DNA of 64,000 bases. Origin: Bacteroidales bacterium. GTDB taxonomy: Bacteria > Bacteroidota > Bacteroidia > Bacteroidales > UBA932. Below, one piece after another: positions 24,987-33,822 of the stretch. How positions within the stretch are numbered: position 1 is the first letter of the stretch; the number at the start of each line of letters is the position of its first letter. The stretch covers positions 1 to 64,000 of the forward strand of contig JAEEQS010000005.1 in NCBI GenBank assembly GCA_016285455.1. Reading direction: 5' to 3'. The translations under genes and the position numbers were made by a program. The notes beneath the pieces were generated by a model that saw nothing but the letters and a program-made list of their open reading frames with translations, did not search any database and had not been told where the DNA came from.

Positions 24987-25016
24987 CGCGATATAGATTA
25001 TTCCTTTGCAAATTTA
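24984..25016 (-). promoter_or_regulatory. xthA promoter with start-overlapping ATCGCGAT palindrome
   Basis: On the minus strand a perfect -7 box TAAATTTG (plus 25009-25016) is followed about 17 bp later by ATCGCGAT (plus 24985-24992), whose last bases form the xthA ATG. The 21 bp at plus 24984-25004 recur at 33802-33822 with one mismatch. A role as a repressor site or translation-level element is inferred from position only. Confidence 0.5.
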
Positions 25017-25088
25017 AGAAAAATGCAGAATTACAACATTTCGGCGCTAATTCTTCGTATATTTACAATCGTTATAATTGATGATTGT

Positions 25089-25919
25089 ATGAAGAAATAT
25101 CTATTCTTGCTGCTATGTGTTTGCGGCGCCGCCTTTGCCTATGCGCAGGAGCCGGAAATGGCCGCTATACCTGACGACAGCTATTATGACCAGACTGTAA
25201 AGCAGAGATTCCCTGTTTTTGGGCAGTTCAAGGAAACGTATTTTATTACAGGCATTCCTGCCAATACTACCACCGTAGACAAGCACAATGCGGATATCCG
25301 CTTCCAGGTGAGCCTGGCACTGAGGCTGTTCAGAACTGAGAATGTGGATATTCTTGGAACATATACTGAAACCGGCGTATGGAATGTCTATGACACATCC
25401 AGCCCGCTGGTGGAGAATGCTTTCAATCCAGGCCTTTGCGTGTACTGGTTTGCCAATCCGAAATGGGATTTTCTGTTTGGAGTCAGCCATCAGTCAAACG
25501 GTTACGTGAATGAAAAATCCAGAAGCGTCAATACTGCCTATGCAGAGGCCATCTATTCTCCCATTAAGGATTTCCAGTTAGGCGGAAAGCTTTGGTACGG
25601 CTATTATGAGCATATTCCGGGGCTTCCGCACTATTTCAAGAGAAGGGGATTCGGGGCTGTGTGGGCTACCTACAGGGCATTTGACAACCGCCTGAACTTT
25701 ACGGCTCTGGTCAATCCGTCCAACACTTTCAAGAACTATAACCTGGAGTTCAACCTCTCATACAGGCTCAGCGACAAGGGAACCTTCCTTCCTGCCATTT
25801 TTGCCCAGTTCAGGAGCGGCTACTGCGAGACTCTGCTGAACTTCAACAAGTACGAGTCTCATATCAGGGTAGGCTTTGCCCTGGAGCTTAAGCATGGATA
25901 TAATTCGTCTATACACTAA
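25089..25919 (+). CDS. pldA: Outer-membrane phospholipase A (PldA family)
   Basis: A 276-aa beta-barrel enzyme that hydrolyses phospholipids in the outer membrane. The start MKKYLFLLLCVCG gives a proper signal peptide ending at AYAQ; an upstream start at 25023 would prepend 22 residues without function. The OMPLA catalytic signature is HQSNG in FGVSHQSNGYVNEKSRSVNTAYAE (His, Ser and the downstream Asn of the triad). Alternating aromatic and polar strands follow, as in a 12-strand barrel. It begins the envelope gene series and is 11 bp upstream of a small lipoprotein gene, probably in one transcript. Confidence 0.85.
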   Translation: MKKYLFLLLCVCGAAFAYAQEPEMAAIPDDSYYDQTVKQRFPVFGQFKETYFITGIPANTTTVDKHNADIRFQVSLALRLFRTENVDILGTYTETGVWNVYDTSSPLVENAFNPGLCVYWFANPKWDFLFGVSHQSNGYVNEKSRSVNTAYAEAIYSPIKDFQLGGKLWYGYYEHIPGLPHYFKRRGFGAVWATYRAFDNRLNFTALVNPSNTFKNYNLEFNLSYRLSDKGTFLPAIFAQFRSGYCETLLNFNKYESHIRVGFALELKHGYNSSIH

Positions 25920-25930
25920 AAAACATAATT

Positions 25931-26374
25931 ATGAAAAAGATTTTGACAATTGCTCTTGGAGCAATGGCAATTTCAGCAGTTTCAGCCAGTTGCAAAAACA
26001 GCGGGAACAATGGAGGAGAGGCTGAAGTCAAGGATACGGTAACCGTAGCGCAAGCTATGGATCCGGCATTTGATGAGGAGATTGCTCCGGAAGAGGGCCA
26101 GGAAGTTTGGAAGAGCTTTGGCGGAACATACTTCTTCTGGGGAGACGGAGAGGGCTTTGTGGTTGATTTCCCTCTACCTCAGGAAGGCGGCTGCATAAAG
26201 CTCAGCTACAAAGGCGAGGAGTATGAGGCCACTGCAGACGAGAATACGGGAAAGATTGTGGCAAAGGACACTCTGGGTCACGTGGTCTTCAAGGGCTATT
26301 TCTACGATGGCGGAAATACCGTCAAGGGCCTGTTCAAGGGTGAGCCTATAGAAATGGGCGGAAGCGGAGACTAG
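25931..26374 (+). CDS. Small hypothetical lipoprotein
   Basis: A 147-aa protein with a lipoprotein signal (MKKILTIALGAMAISAVSASC). An acidic linker (about residues 28-58) is followed by a compact beta-rich domain (WKSFGGTYFFWGDGEGFVVDF, CIKLSYKGEEYEATAD, GKIVAKDTLGHVVFKGYF) resembling a small meander sheet. No family recognised. It is 11 bp downstream of pldA and 28 bp upstream of the S46 peptidase gene, with which it may form an operon. Confidence 0.65.
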   Translation: MKKILTIALGAMAISAVSASCKNSGNNGGEAEVKDTVTVAQAMDPAFDEEIAPEEGQEVWKSFGGTYFFWGDGEGFVVDFPLPQEGGCIKLSYKGEEYEATADENTGKIVAKDTLGHVVFKGYFYDGGNTVKGLFKGEPIEMGGSGD

Positions 26375-26380
26375 TTTTAT

Positions 26381-26392
26381 TTATCGCGATAA
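26381..26392. promoter_or_regulatory. 12-bp palindrome TTATCGCGATAA upstream of the S46 peptidase
   Basis: Perfect palindrome 10 bp before the ATG at 26403. The same ATCGCGAT core precedes or overlaps the starts of xthA, the DUF5723 gene and pfkA. A candidate operator or translation-initiation element. Confidence 0.45.
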
Positions 26393-26402
26393 TTAATTGG
26401 AT

Positions 26403-28469
26403 ATGAAGAAAATACTTATTGCCCTGCTGGCGGTCCTGATGCTGACTCCGGCCTGGGCCGATGAAGGCATGTGGCTGCCTGTTCTCATAGGGCAGAGGAT
26501 TAAGGATATGAGAGCCAAGGGCTTTAAGCTCAAGGCTGAGGACGTTTACAGTGTGAACAAGGCTTGCCTGAAGGATGCCGTGGTGCTGTTCGGTTCCGGC
26601 TGCACTGGCGAGCTGGTTTCCGGTGAGGGCTTGCTGTTTACCAACCACCATTGCGGATACGGCCAGATCCAGAGGCACTCCAGCGTGGAGCACGACTATC
26701 TGAAAGACGGCTTCTGGGCAATGAGCAGAGATCAGGAACTGCCTAATCCTGGCCTGACCGTTAGTTTCCTGGAATATATGCAGGATGTCACCGATGCCGT
26801 TTTGCAAGGCTATTCACAGACAATGACGGAAAAACAGAGGGATTCCGTGATAAATGTTAATTCACAAAAACTTGTCGCTGAGGCTGTAAAAGATGGAAAA
26901 GGCCTCAGAGCCAATGTGGAGGCGCTATTCTACGGCAACCAGTATTTCCTGTTCGTGTTCCGCACTTTCAAAGACGTTCGTCTGGTAGGGGCTCCGCCTT
27001 CCTCAATAGGAAAGTTCGGCGGCGATACAGACAACTGGATGTGGCCGAGGCATACCGGAGACTTTTCCATCTTCAGGATCTATGCAGACAAAGACAACAA
27101 CCCTGCAGACTATTCAGAAGACAACGTGCCTTATCATCCAAAGAAATTCTTCAAGATTTCCACTTCCGGAGTTAAGGAAGGGGACTTTACCTTTGTTTAC
27201 GGATGCCCTGGCTCCACCAAGGAATATGTTACGTCAGATGAGGTGGAATACACGGGCAATGTATCTGATCCCAAGAAGATTGCGCTAAGGACCAAGCGTC
27301 TGGACATTATGAAGAAGTATATGGGAAAAAGCCAGGCCGTCAGAATCCAGTATTCTTCAAAGGCCGCCAACGTGTCAAACGCCTGGAAGAAGTGGCAGGG
27401 AGAGGAGAAGGGAATCCGCCGTATGCAGACAGTGGCAAAGAAGAAGGAGTATCAAGAGCGTTTCAAGGAGTGGTCAAAGGGAACCCGCTATGAGGGTCTG
27501 GTGGAAAAGCTGGAAGCCCTGTATGCGGAGAGGAACCCGTATTTCCTTGCCTATGAGTATTATAACGAAACGGCAAGAAGCATAGAGCTTCTGCAGATTG
27601 CTTCCACTGTAATGAATGTCCTCAAGAACAAGAAAGCCAAGGACGCTGCTGCGGAGTCTTTCTTCAAAGACTATTATCAGCCTATAGACGAGGAGATTTT
27701 CGTGGCAATGATGAAGGCATTTGACTCCGAGGTTCCAGACGATTTCAAGCCGGAGTTTTTCAAGGATAAACTCAAGGAATACGGCAGCGTGGAAGCCTGG
27801 CAGAAAGACCTTTACGCCAAGTCTATGTTTACAGACAAGGAGAAAGTGCTAGCCCTGACCAAGGATGACGCTGAGGCTGTCAGGAATGATCCGGCCTTCC
27901 AGATGTACTATGCGTTCTACAATTGGTATTTCAATAAGCTAAGGCCTAAGATCAACGATGTAAACAGCCAGATAAGGCTTGCCTACCGAGACTATATGCA
28001 GGGCCAGATGGAGTTTGAACCTGCCAAGCAATTCTATCCGGATGCTAACCTCACGCTGAGAATCGCCTACGGAAACGTCAAAGGCTACAGCCCGGCGGAC
28101 GGTATCTACTACAAGCCGGTTTCCACTCTGAAGGGCATTATCGAGAAGGACAATCCAGACATTTTTGACTATAATATTCCACAGACACTCAGAGACATAT
28201 ATGCAGAAGGCGGGCACGACGACCAGCCGGTTTGCTTCCTTGCCACCAACCATACAACCGGAGGAAATTCCGGAAGCCCTGTCATAAACGCAGACGGCAA
28301 CCTTATTGGAATCAACTTTGACAGGGTATGGGAGGGAACAATGTCTGACATTGTCTATGACCCTTCTGTCTGCAGGAATATCTCTCTGGATATCAGGTAC
28401 CTGCTGTTCAACATACAGTATATCGGGCACGCTGAGTACCTGTTCAGCGAAATGGTGTTTGCTGACTAG
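26403..28469 (+). CDS. S46 family dipeptidyl-peptidase, DPP11-like (acidic P1 specificity predicted)
   Basis: An exported serine dipeptidyl-peptidase that releases dipeptides from the N-terminus of peptides in the periplasm. The 688-aa product has a signal peptide (MKKILIALLAVLMLTPAWA). The catalytic triad motifs are His83 (FTNHHCGYG), Asp in GGDTDNWMWPRHTGDF, and Ser623 (TTGGNSGSPV). Exactly 18 residues after the Ser, in GINFDRVWEG, is Arg641. In Porphyromonas gingivalis DPP11 the equivalent is Arg673 (Ser655 + 18), which selects Asp/Glu at P1, whereas DPP7 has Gly. DPP11-type specificity is therefore inferred. It would supply acidic dipeptides to an asaccharolytic metabolism. Confidence 0.92.
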   Translation: MKKILIALLAVLMLTPAWADEGMWLPVLIGQRIKDMRAKGFKLKAEDVYSVNKACLKDAVVLFGSGCTGELVSGEGLLFTNHHCGYGQIQRHSSVEHDYLKDGFWAMSRDQELPNPGLTVSFLEYMQDVTDAVLQGYSQTMTEKQRDSVINVNSQKLVAEAVKDGKGLRANVEALFYGNQYFLFVFRTFKDVRLVGAPPSSIGKFGGDTDNWMWPRHTGDFSIFRIYADKDNNPADYSEDNVPYHPKKFFKISTSGVKEGDFTFVYGCPGSTKEYVTSDEVEYTGNVSDPKKIALRTKRLDIMKKYMGKSQAVRIQYSSKAANVSNAWKKWQGEEKGIRRMQTVAKKKEYQERFKEWSKGTRYEGLVEKLEALYAERNPYFLAYEYYNETARSIELLQIASTVMNVLKNKKAKDAAAESFFKDYYQPIDEEIFVAMMKAFDSEVPDDFKPEFFKDKLKEYGSVEAWQKDLYAKSMFTDKEKVLALTKDDAEAVRNDPAFQMYYAFYNWYFNKLRPKINDVNSQIRLAYRDYMQGQMEFEPAKQFYPDANLTLRIAYGNVKGYSPADGIYYKPVSTLKGIIEKDNPDIFDYNIPQTLRDIYAEGGHDDQPVCFLATNHTTGGNSGSPVINADGNLIGINFDRVWEGTMSDIVYDPSVCRNISLDIRYLLFNIQYIGHAEYLFSEMVFAD

Positions 28470-28478
28470 GCTCTGTTT

Positions 28479-30251
28479 TCAGAAATTGAAAATGTAACCC
28501 AGGACAAAGAACCTGCGGTTATTGTAGACTGTTTCCTTCCAGGCTTTATCTTCATCCAATGAGATGAATGTAGTTGAGATTTTGCTTTCCAGAAGGTCTC
28601 TTCCTTCCAGGAATATGGTATGGCGTCCAATATCCTTCTGAACCTTGCAATTCAGGGAGAAATACTTGTCGTAATGGTACAAGGCTTTGGTAACCTTGCT
28701 CCTGTATGACAGGTCAGAGGCAAAGCTCCATCCACGCTCCAGCTTGCAGCCTCCGGAAATCTTTCCGTTCCAGTAGTGGTCCTTGCTGATTTTGCCGGAT
28801 GTTTTGGCCTTTTCCTTGAAGTCGTAGTAACTTAAATCTGCACGGAAATAGAACCTTCTGGCATCCCACCTGGCATAGCAGGATGTGTTCCAGACTTTGC
28901 TGAAAACGGAGTTTACCCAGGTGAAAACCTTGATTGGGACACCATCTAGCTCGGTTTCAAAGAAAGTCTGCTCCAACTGTTTCTTGTTGCGGGTATAGGA
29001 GGAAGACACCTCAGAGGAGAATTTCCGCAGCCGTATTCTGTATGAAAGGGAATTTCTGAACGACCGGGCGGTTTTGAGGTTGGGATTGCCCATAATATAC
29101 TGGTTAGTGTATTCACCCTCTCTGACATACCAGCAAAGCTGAAAATAGGTTGGCCTTTTTATGGAAGTTGAATAACCTACGGCTACAAAATGGTTTTCTG
29201 CAATCCTGAATTCAGCCTCGCTGTTGCCTATAAGAGCAGGATCTTTGAAGTCGTATGACTGGTGCACTTCTTTGTTGGTGAGTTTGTCGCAGAAAAACTG
29301 AAATTGGTAATCTGCCTTGAGTTTCAGGAATTTGTAGTTATAACTGGCAACCAGATAAGGATTGAGGGTTATTACTCCGTACCTGAAAGTTTCCCTGAGC
29401 TTGAGACTGTCTTGCCAGGAGTTGTTGTTTGCCACATCTTTGAGGTAAGCGCCTCTATATTTGTCATTGTCGTAGCTGATGGAGAAGATTCCGCCGGACT
29501 CTATGTCGAGATTCTTGATTCCGAATGCGTTGGGGGCGCTGAAGAATGCTCTGGAATTTGCCTTGAAGCCATTGGATCGAGGAGTTTTGCGGTAAATCCT
29601 GTTGGCAGCGCCTTCGGCTGAACTTAGAAATGCCCATTCGGTATAGCGGTCTATGTTAGTGTAGCCCAGGTTAACCTCAAAGAACACTTTTCTGTTTCTG
29701 TCTAGCTTTCTGGTGATGTTGAAGCCCGTTCCGGAAGATATCGTGTATGAATTGTTGTCTTCTCCTCTGAGCGCTATATTTTCCGCTAAAAGTTCATAGG
29801 AAAAGATGTCTTTTTTGCTATGGCTGTAGTTGTAACTGATGAGGGCAAATGAATTGTAAATTGTTTTAGGTGTTTTCCACTGGAAGGAAGACCGGCAGTT
29901 GTAACGGCTGCTCATCAGTTTAATATCTCCGAATTTGACGCTGATATCTTCGCTAAAAAAGGATATGCCTTCCGACGCTTTCTTGTGATTGTCCCAGGCT
30001 GAACCCATCTGGATATTTGCCATAAAGTCATTTTTGACATATTTGAGATTCAGTTTAAGGTCTGCCATTTGATGCTGGAGCGACGGTACTGATTCTTTCC
30101 AAGGAGACTTGGAATAGTTGTATCCTCCCGATACGGTGGCCGAACCGCTCCATTTGCCCCTGACTGTACTGTCGCTTTTTTGGGCCAGAAGGGGAGCAGT
30201 TGAAGCTAGCATAAGGGTCAGAATAATTATTCTAAGGCTGGGCAAACTCAT
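28479..30251 (-). CDS. Outer-membrane beta-barrel protein (TonB-receptor-like barrel without plug)
   Basis: A 590-aa protein with a signal peptide (LRIIILTLMLASTAPLLAQ) and a long run of alternating amphipathic strands (for example KVFFEVNLGYTNIDRYTEWAF and FYFRADLSYYDFKEKAKTS), ending with a C-terminal aromatic (FVLGYIFNF) as in outer-membrane barrels. It lacks the CarboxypepD-like and plug domains of SusC/TonB receptors, so it resembles the barrel part only (an 'outer membrane beta-barrel family protein'). The ligand is unknown. It converges on the S46 peptidase gene (9-bp gap) and is divergent from the DUF4421 pair. Confidence 0.7.
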   Translation of the reverse strand: MSLPSLRIIILTLMLASTAPLLAQKSDSTVRGKWSGSATVSGGYNYSKSPWKESVPSLQHQMADLKLNLKYVKNDFMANIQMGSAWDNHKKASEGISFFSEDISVKFGDIKLMSSRYNCRSSFQWKTPKTIYNSFALISYNYSHSKKDIFSYELLAENIALRGEDNNSYTISSGTGFNITRKLDRNRKVFFEVNLGYTNIDRYTEWAFLSSAEGAANRIYRKTPRSNGFKANSRAFFSAPNAFGIKNLDIESGGIFSISYDNDKYRGAYLKDVANNNSWQDSLKLRETFRYGVITLNPYLVASYNYKFLKLKADYQFQFFCDKLTNKEVHQSYDFKDPALIGNSEAEFRIAENHFVAVGYSTSIKRPTYFQLCWYVREGEYTNQYIMGNPNLKTARSFRNSLSYRIRLRKFSSEVSSSYTRNKKQLEQTFFETELDGVPIKVFTWVNSVFSKVWNTSCYARWDARRFYFRADLSYYDFKEKAKTSGKISKDHYWNGKISGGCKLERGWSFASDLSYRSKVTKALYHYDKYFSLNCKVQKDIGRHTIFLEGRDLLESKISTTFISLDEDKAWKETVYNNRRFFVLGYIFNF

Positions 30252-30273
30252 ATCAGATTAAATATCGGTGACA

Positions 30274-30297
30274 CAAAAATAAAAATAATTATCTTTG
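30274..30297. promoter_or_regulatory. Divergent promoters between the beta-barrel gene and the DUF4421 pair
   Basis: Minus strand: -7 box TATTTTTG (plus 30274-30281), 23 bp before the barrel start. Plus strand: -7 box TATCTTTG (30290-30297), only 5 bp before the ATG at 30303, so a transcript from it would be leaderless or nearly so. Confidence 0.5.
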
Positions 30298-30302
30298 ACA
30301 TT

Positions 30303-31352
30303 ATGAAAAAGTATCTTCTGCTGACAATCGCGTTTTTAACCCTTAGCACTTCTGTTTATTCTCAAACCGTAGCAGGCCAGTTTTTGAACAATGTCAAGAA
30401 TTTCCTGGAAAGAAGGGAACTTAATGGCATAGATACCAATTATATAGGCGTTCCGGACAAGAAGTGGTCCGTGTTTGCCAATACATATCTTTCACAGCTG
30501 GACTTTGACCTCAGGAGCAATGCCGAAGCCGATAGAGTCGTATTGGGACAAGAGCTTGGCAGGGTTAAGGTGGATATTAATTCCAAGGTGGAGACTCAAG
30601 TTTCTCTGGGGCTTTACTATATGGGTTACGGCCTTAGCTATTCTCAAGACTTGAACAAGGGCTTCAAGAAAAATTGGTCTTTTACGATGTACTCGTCTCC
30701 GGTAGGGGGAGAATTCCGCTACCATACTACGGACAGAATACACGGCAAGCTTGCCGCCAAGGGTCTAGGATTAGAATTCAACATTGTGGAAGGAGAGGCC
30801 AAGATGGAAAACTTCATAGTTAACGCATATTATGTGTTCAACCCCAAGAAGTTCTCCTATGATGCCGCTATGAGCTATTCCAAAATCCAGAAAAAGAGCG
30901 CCGGCAGCATTCTGGGCGGAGCCACGTTCAACCAGACCAGGATTACCGCCCACGATCAAGTCTTGAGGAGCATGATAGGCGGGGTGAACAAGATTTATCT
31001 CAGGCAGTTCTCGTTTGGTGCAGGCTATGGGTACAACTGGGTGCCAGCCAAGGGATTGAACGTGCATCTTTCCGCAATTCCGATGCTTCTGATAACCACC
31101 AAGAGCGCCACAAAGAACACAGGAGATGACTGGAACGATAAACAGAAGGATACTCAGAAGAAGCTCTTTGGCAGCAAGACTCACGTTTCTTATACCCATA
31201 TGGGAAGATTCTCTCTCAGCTATACTCTCAGCGACAGATATATGGTTGGCTTTTCGACCTTCTACAACTATTTCAGGGTGGGAAAGCACTCTTCCTACTA
31301 TGCAAGCACAGAAGACTGGAACATGAGATTTTTTATAGCGGTAAGATTTTAG
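30303..31352 (+). CDS. DUF4421 family exported protein, paralogue 1
   Basis: A 349-aa protein with a signal peptide (MKKYLLLTIAFLTLSTSVYS) and the conserved opening of the family (FLERRELNGIDTNYIGVPDKKWSVFANTYLSQLDFDLRS), then repeated amphipathic strands ending MRFFIAVRF, as expected of an outer-membrane barrel. The family is Bacteroidetes-restricted and uncharacterised. It is followed 5 bp later by a clear paralogue, which aligns along the whole length. Probably an operon of two. Confidence 0.8.
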   Translation: MKKYLLLTIAFLTLSTSVYSQTVAGQFLNNVKNFLERRELNGIDTNYIGVPDKKWSVFANTYLSQLDFDLRSNAEADRVVLGQELGRVKVDINSKVETQVSLGLYYMGYGLSYSQDLNKGFKKNWSFTMYSSPVGGEFRYHTTDRIHGKLAAKGLGLEFNIVEGEAKMENFIVNAYYVFNPKKFSYDAAMSYSKIQKKSAGSILGGATFNQTRITAHDQVLRSMIGGVNKIYLRQFSFGAGYGYNWVPAKGLNVHLSAIPMLLITTKSATKNTGDDWNDKQKDTQKKLFGSKTHVSYTHMGRFSLSYTLSDRYMVGFSTFYNYFRVGKHSSYYASTEDWNMRFFIAVRF

Positions 31353-31357
31353 CTTAA

Positions 31358-32404
31358 ATGCGGAAAGCCATTCTCATACCAGCCCTGTTAATTGTTGCCT
31401 CCAGCGTGGCTTCCGCACAGCCCAAGTTTTTGGAGAAAGTCAAAACCTTTCTGGAAGTCAGGCAGCTGAATGGACTGGATACCAACTACATTGGCGTTCA
31501 CGACAGGAAATGGACAGTTCTGGCCAATACCTATCTGTCTGAGATGGACTTTGATATGCGCAGCCACATTGTGGATATCGCTGAGGGTGAAGCTCAAAAG
31601 GGCCGCTCTATTATAGATATGCGCTCCAAGACTCACAAACAGGTTTCTCTGGGACTGTATTATTTGGGCTACGGCTTGAGCTATTCTCTGAACCTGGGAA
31701 AAGGCTTCAAGAAAGACTGGTCTTTCACTATGTATTCTTCAAGGCTCGGCGGGGAATTCAGATACCATACCACCCGCAATTTCAAGGGCAGTTTTACCAC
31801 GCCGTCTGGCGAACAGTTGAGTTTGGTCGAGGGGGTGGCCAAGATGGAGAATCTCATACTGAACGCTTATTACGTTTTCAGTCCAAATAAGTTCTCATAT
31901 TCAGCGGCTATGAGCAATTTTGCTATACAAAAGAAAAGCGCCGGAAGCTTTCTGGGGGGCCTTTCTCTTCACCAGACGCGCCTGCGTTCTTACGAGCCGT
32001 GGTTCTCTTACACTTTGGGAAGGGTTAACCGCCTTAAATTCCAGCAGTTTGCCGTTGGAGCTGGCTATGCCTACAACTGGGTTGTAGCGCCAAGGCTTGT
32101 GCTTCATTTTTCAGAGATACCGATGCTGCTTGTGACAACAGCCGCCACCACAAGAATGAAGGCAAGCGAAGAAGACGACGGATGGGACACTATGCAGAAG
32201 CAAGGGTACAAAGATCTTTTCGGAAAGAAGACGCACGTTTCTTTCTCCCATATGTTCAGAACTGCCGCAAGCTATGACATTAGCGACAGGGTAAGCGTTG
32301 GCGCTACTTTCTTCTACAATTATTTCAGGGTAGGAAAGCACTCTTCCTACTACGTGAGCACGGAAGACTGGAGCGGAAGGTTCTATGTGGCAGTCAGATT
32401 CTAG
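31358..32404 (+). CDS. DUF4421 family exported protein, paralogue 2
   Basis: A 348-aa protein, full-length paralogue of the preceding gene. Shared blocks include QLNGLDTNYIGVHDRKWTVLANTYLS, SLGLYYLGYGLSYSLNLGKGFKKDWSFTMYSS, GGEFRYHTT, KFSYSAAMSNFAIQKKSAGSFLGG and YNYFRVGKHSSYY. Signal peptide at residues 1-19 (ending ASAQ) and a C-terminal VRF. The loops differ (an extra acidic segment around residue 260), so the copies have diverged. Its 3' end overlaps the convergent DUF5723 gene by 4 bp. Function unknown. Confidence 0.8.
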   Translation: MRKAILIPALLIVASSVASAQPKFLEKVKTFLEVRQLNGLDTNYIGVHDRKWTVLANTYLSEMDFDMRSHIVDIAEGEAQKGRSIIDMRSKTHKQVSLGLYYLGYGLSYSLNLGKGFKKDWSFTMYSSRLGGEFRYHTTRNFKGSFTTPSGEQLSLVEGVAKMENLILNAYYVFSPNKFSYSAAMSNFAIQKKSAGSFLGGLSLHQTRLRSYEPWFSYTLGRVNRLKFQQFAVGAGYAYNWVVAPRLVLHFSEIPMLLVTTAATTRMKASEEDDGWDTMQKQGYKDLFGKKTHVSFSHMFRTAASYDISDRVSVGATFFYNYFRVGKHSSYYVSTEDWSGRFYVAVRF

Positions 32405-33804
32405 CGCCTCTTCTTGTAAGGATTGTGTGAAAGCAGGTAGTTAACTCCCACTACTACGTGCGCATTGGCCTCATACAGAGGTATGAACTGGCGGTTCATA
32501 TTGAAGTAGTAACTATCTGTTCCAAGATATGCGCTGAATTTCTTTGCATAAACATTGACCATTCCTCCAATTTCCCATCCATAGCTCGTGTAGGCGGTAT
32601 TGACAGAAAAACTCAGCCATTTCAGAGGCGCGGCGTTCAAAGACATCCTGACCTCGTTATAGCGGTTTATATGGCTGTTTCTGGTTGAGCCCAGAATACC
32701 AATAGACATCTTCTTGTAGAAAGGCATTTTGAATTCAGCGCCCAAATTCACGTTTATGCTAAGGCTTTGGGTAGTGAAGTCCTTCTTTTCCGGCATGAAT
32801 TCGTAAACGCTCTTGAATTTGTTTATAACGTTGTTTACCACATCAAATATGCTTCCTTCCTCGGAATCTATGTCGTCTATCTGGATTATGTAAGTGTTTC
32901 CGGCATTTACAGCGTTTACCTTGTTTCTCCAGACAATAAATCCCAGGTCATTTACAGAGGCTGAGACATTTATGTATTCGTTTATCTCGTATCTGGCTCC
33001 TATGTCTATGGCTCCTCCAATTCCACCGATTCCAAAAGGCCGGAATTTAACTCCATCCCAGTCTAATGCGTCGTAATCAGGGCTGATGGCCCCAGGCTTG
33101 GTTATGTTCTTTATTCCTCCGCCTGCTGCCGAAAGGTATCCGTAAGACTCTACCGCCCAGCTTGTACCGTCTAGCTGAGCAACCATTTTATGGACCTTCA
33201 TATTGATTTTGTTGGTTCCAAGCAGAAATTTCGCCCTTGCTCCCACACTCAGCTTGTCAAATTTTACGGAAGCGCCTCCGGCAAACTCCAGGAATGATCT
33301 TGTGTAGCCGTAAACGTGAGAAAGGTCGTAGGTGAAGGTCTCACCGCCGCCTTTCATAAAGTCGAACAGGCCGTAAGGAATCTTTGCGGAAGTGTTGTTT
33401 CGGAAGCTTATTTCAAAAGTCTGGAAAACATCCTTGTCTTTGATTTTTGTCCAGATACCTGTTGAGGCTAAATTATAGGTTACATTAATGCCAATCTTGT
33501 TGGTATTGTGCAATTTGCCAAGGAACTCGTCTCTATCCACAGAAGGATGCATGAATGTTGCCAGCTTGCCGTCTCTTGGGTAGAAGAAGGTGGAAAGGCC
33601 TACGTTGCTGTTTATGCCCGAATTCAGGTTGCTGACGATTCCGCCAATGAAATTCTTCTTGGTTGTAAAGGCCGGGTTCAGGCGGTAAGAATAAGTGTAG
33701 TTATCTATGAAATAGGCACTCTGAAGGTCTTGTGCAGGACATTCTGAGCCAAGTGCAGCTAAGAAGACAACAGACGCCAAAAATATTTTTGCAGTCTTTT
33801 TCAT
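32401..33804 (-). CDS. DUF5723 family outer-membrane protein
   Basis: A 467-aa protein with a signal peptide (MKKTAKIFLASVVFLAALGSECPA). The family opening is LQSAYFIDNYTYSYRLNPAF, followed by barrel-like strands and a Gly-rich middle (FGIGGIGGAIDIGARYEINEYINVSASVNDLGFI) reminiscent of OmpA/FadL-type barrels. Uncharacterised Bacteroidetes family. It lies 11 bp downstream of a lipoprotein gene. Its ATG is embedded in an ATCGCGAT palindrome (33803-33810) that, with 13 more bp, matches the xthA start region. Confidence 0.75.
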   Translation of the reverse strand: MKKTAKIFLASVVFLAALGSECPAQDLQSAYFIDNYTYSYRLNPAFTTKKNFIGGIVSNLNSGINSNVGLSTFFYPRDGKLATFMHPSVDRDEFLGKLHNTNKIGINVTYNLASTGIWTKIKDKDVFQTFEISFRNNTSAKIPYGLFDFMKGGGETFTYDLSHVYGYTRSFLEFAGGASVKFDKLSVGARAKFLLGTNKINMKVHKMVAQLDGTSWAVESYGYLSAAGGGIKNITKPGAISPDYDALDWDGVKFRPFGIGGIGGAIDIGARYEINEYINVSASVNDLGFIVWRNKVNAVNAGNTYIIQIDDIDSEEGSIFDVVNNVINKFKSVYEFMPEKKDFTTQSLSINVNLGAEFKMPFYKKMSIGILGSTRNSHINRYNEVRMSLNAAPLKWLSFSVNTAYTSYGWEIGGMVNVYAKKFSAYLGTDSYYFNMNRQFIPLYEANAHVVVGVNYLLSHNPYKKRR

Positions 33805-33822
33805 CGCGATATGGATTATTCC
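33802..33822 (-). promoter_or_regulatory. Shared 21-bp start element with ATCGCGAT core
   Basis: Matches plus 24984-25004 (xthA start) at 20 of 21 positions. Here it spans the DUF5723 start codon and the stop codon of the upstream lipoprotein gene, so the sequence is conserved across two different coding contexts. Confidence 0.45.
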
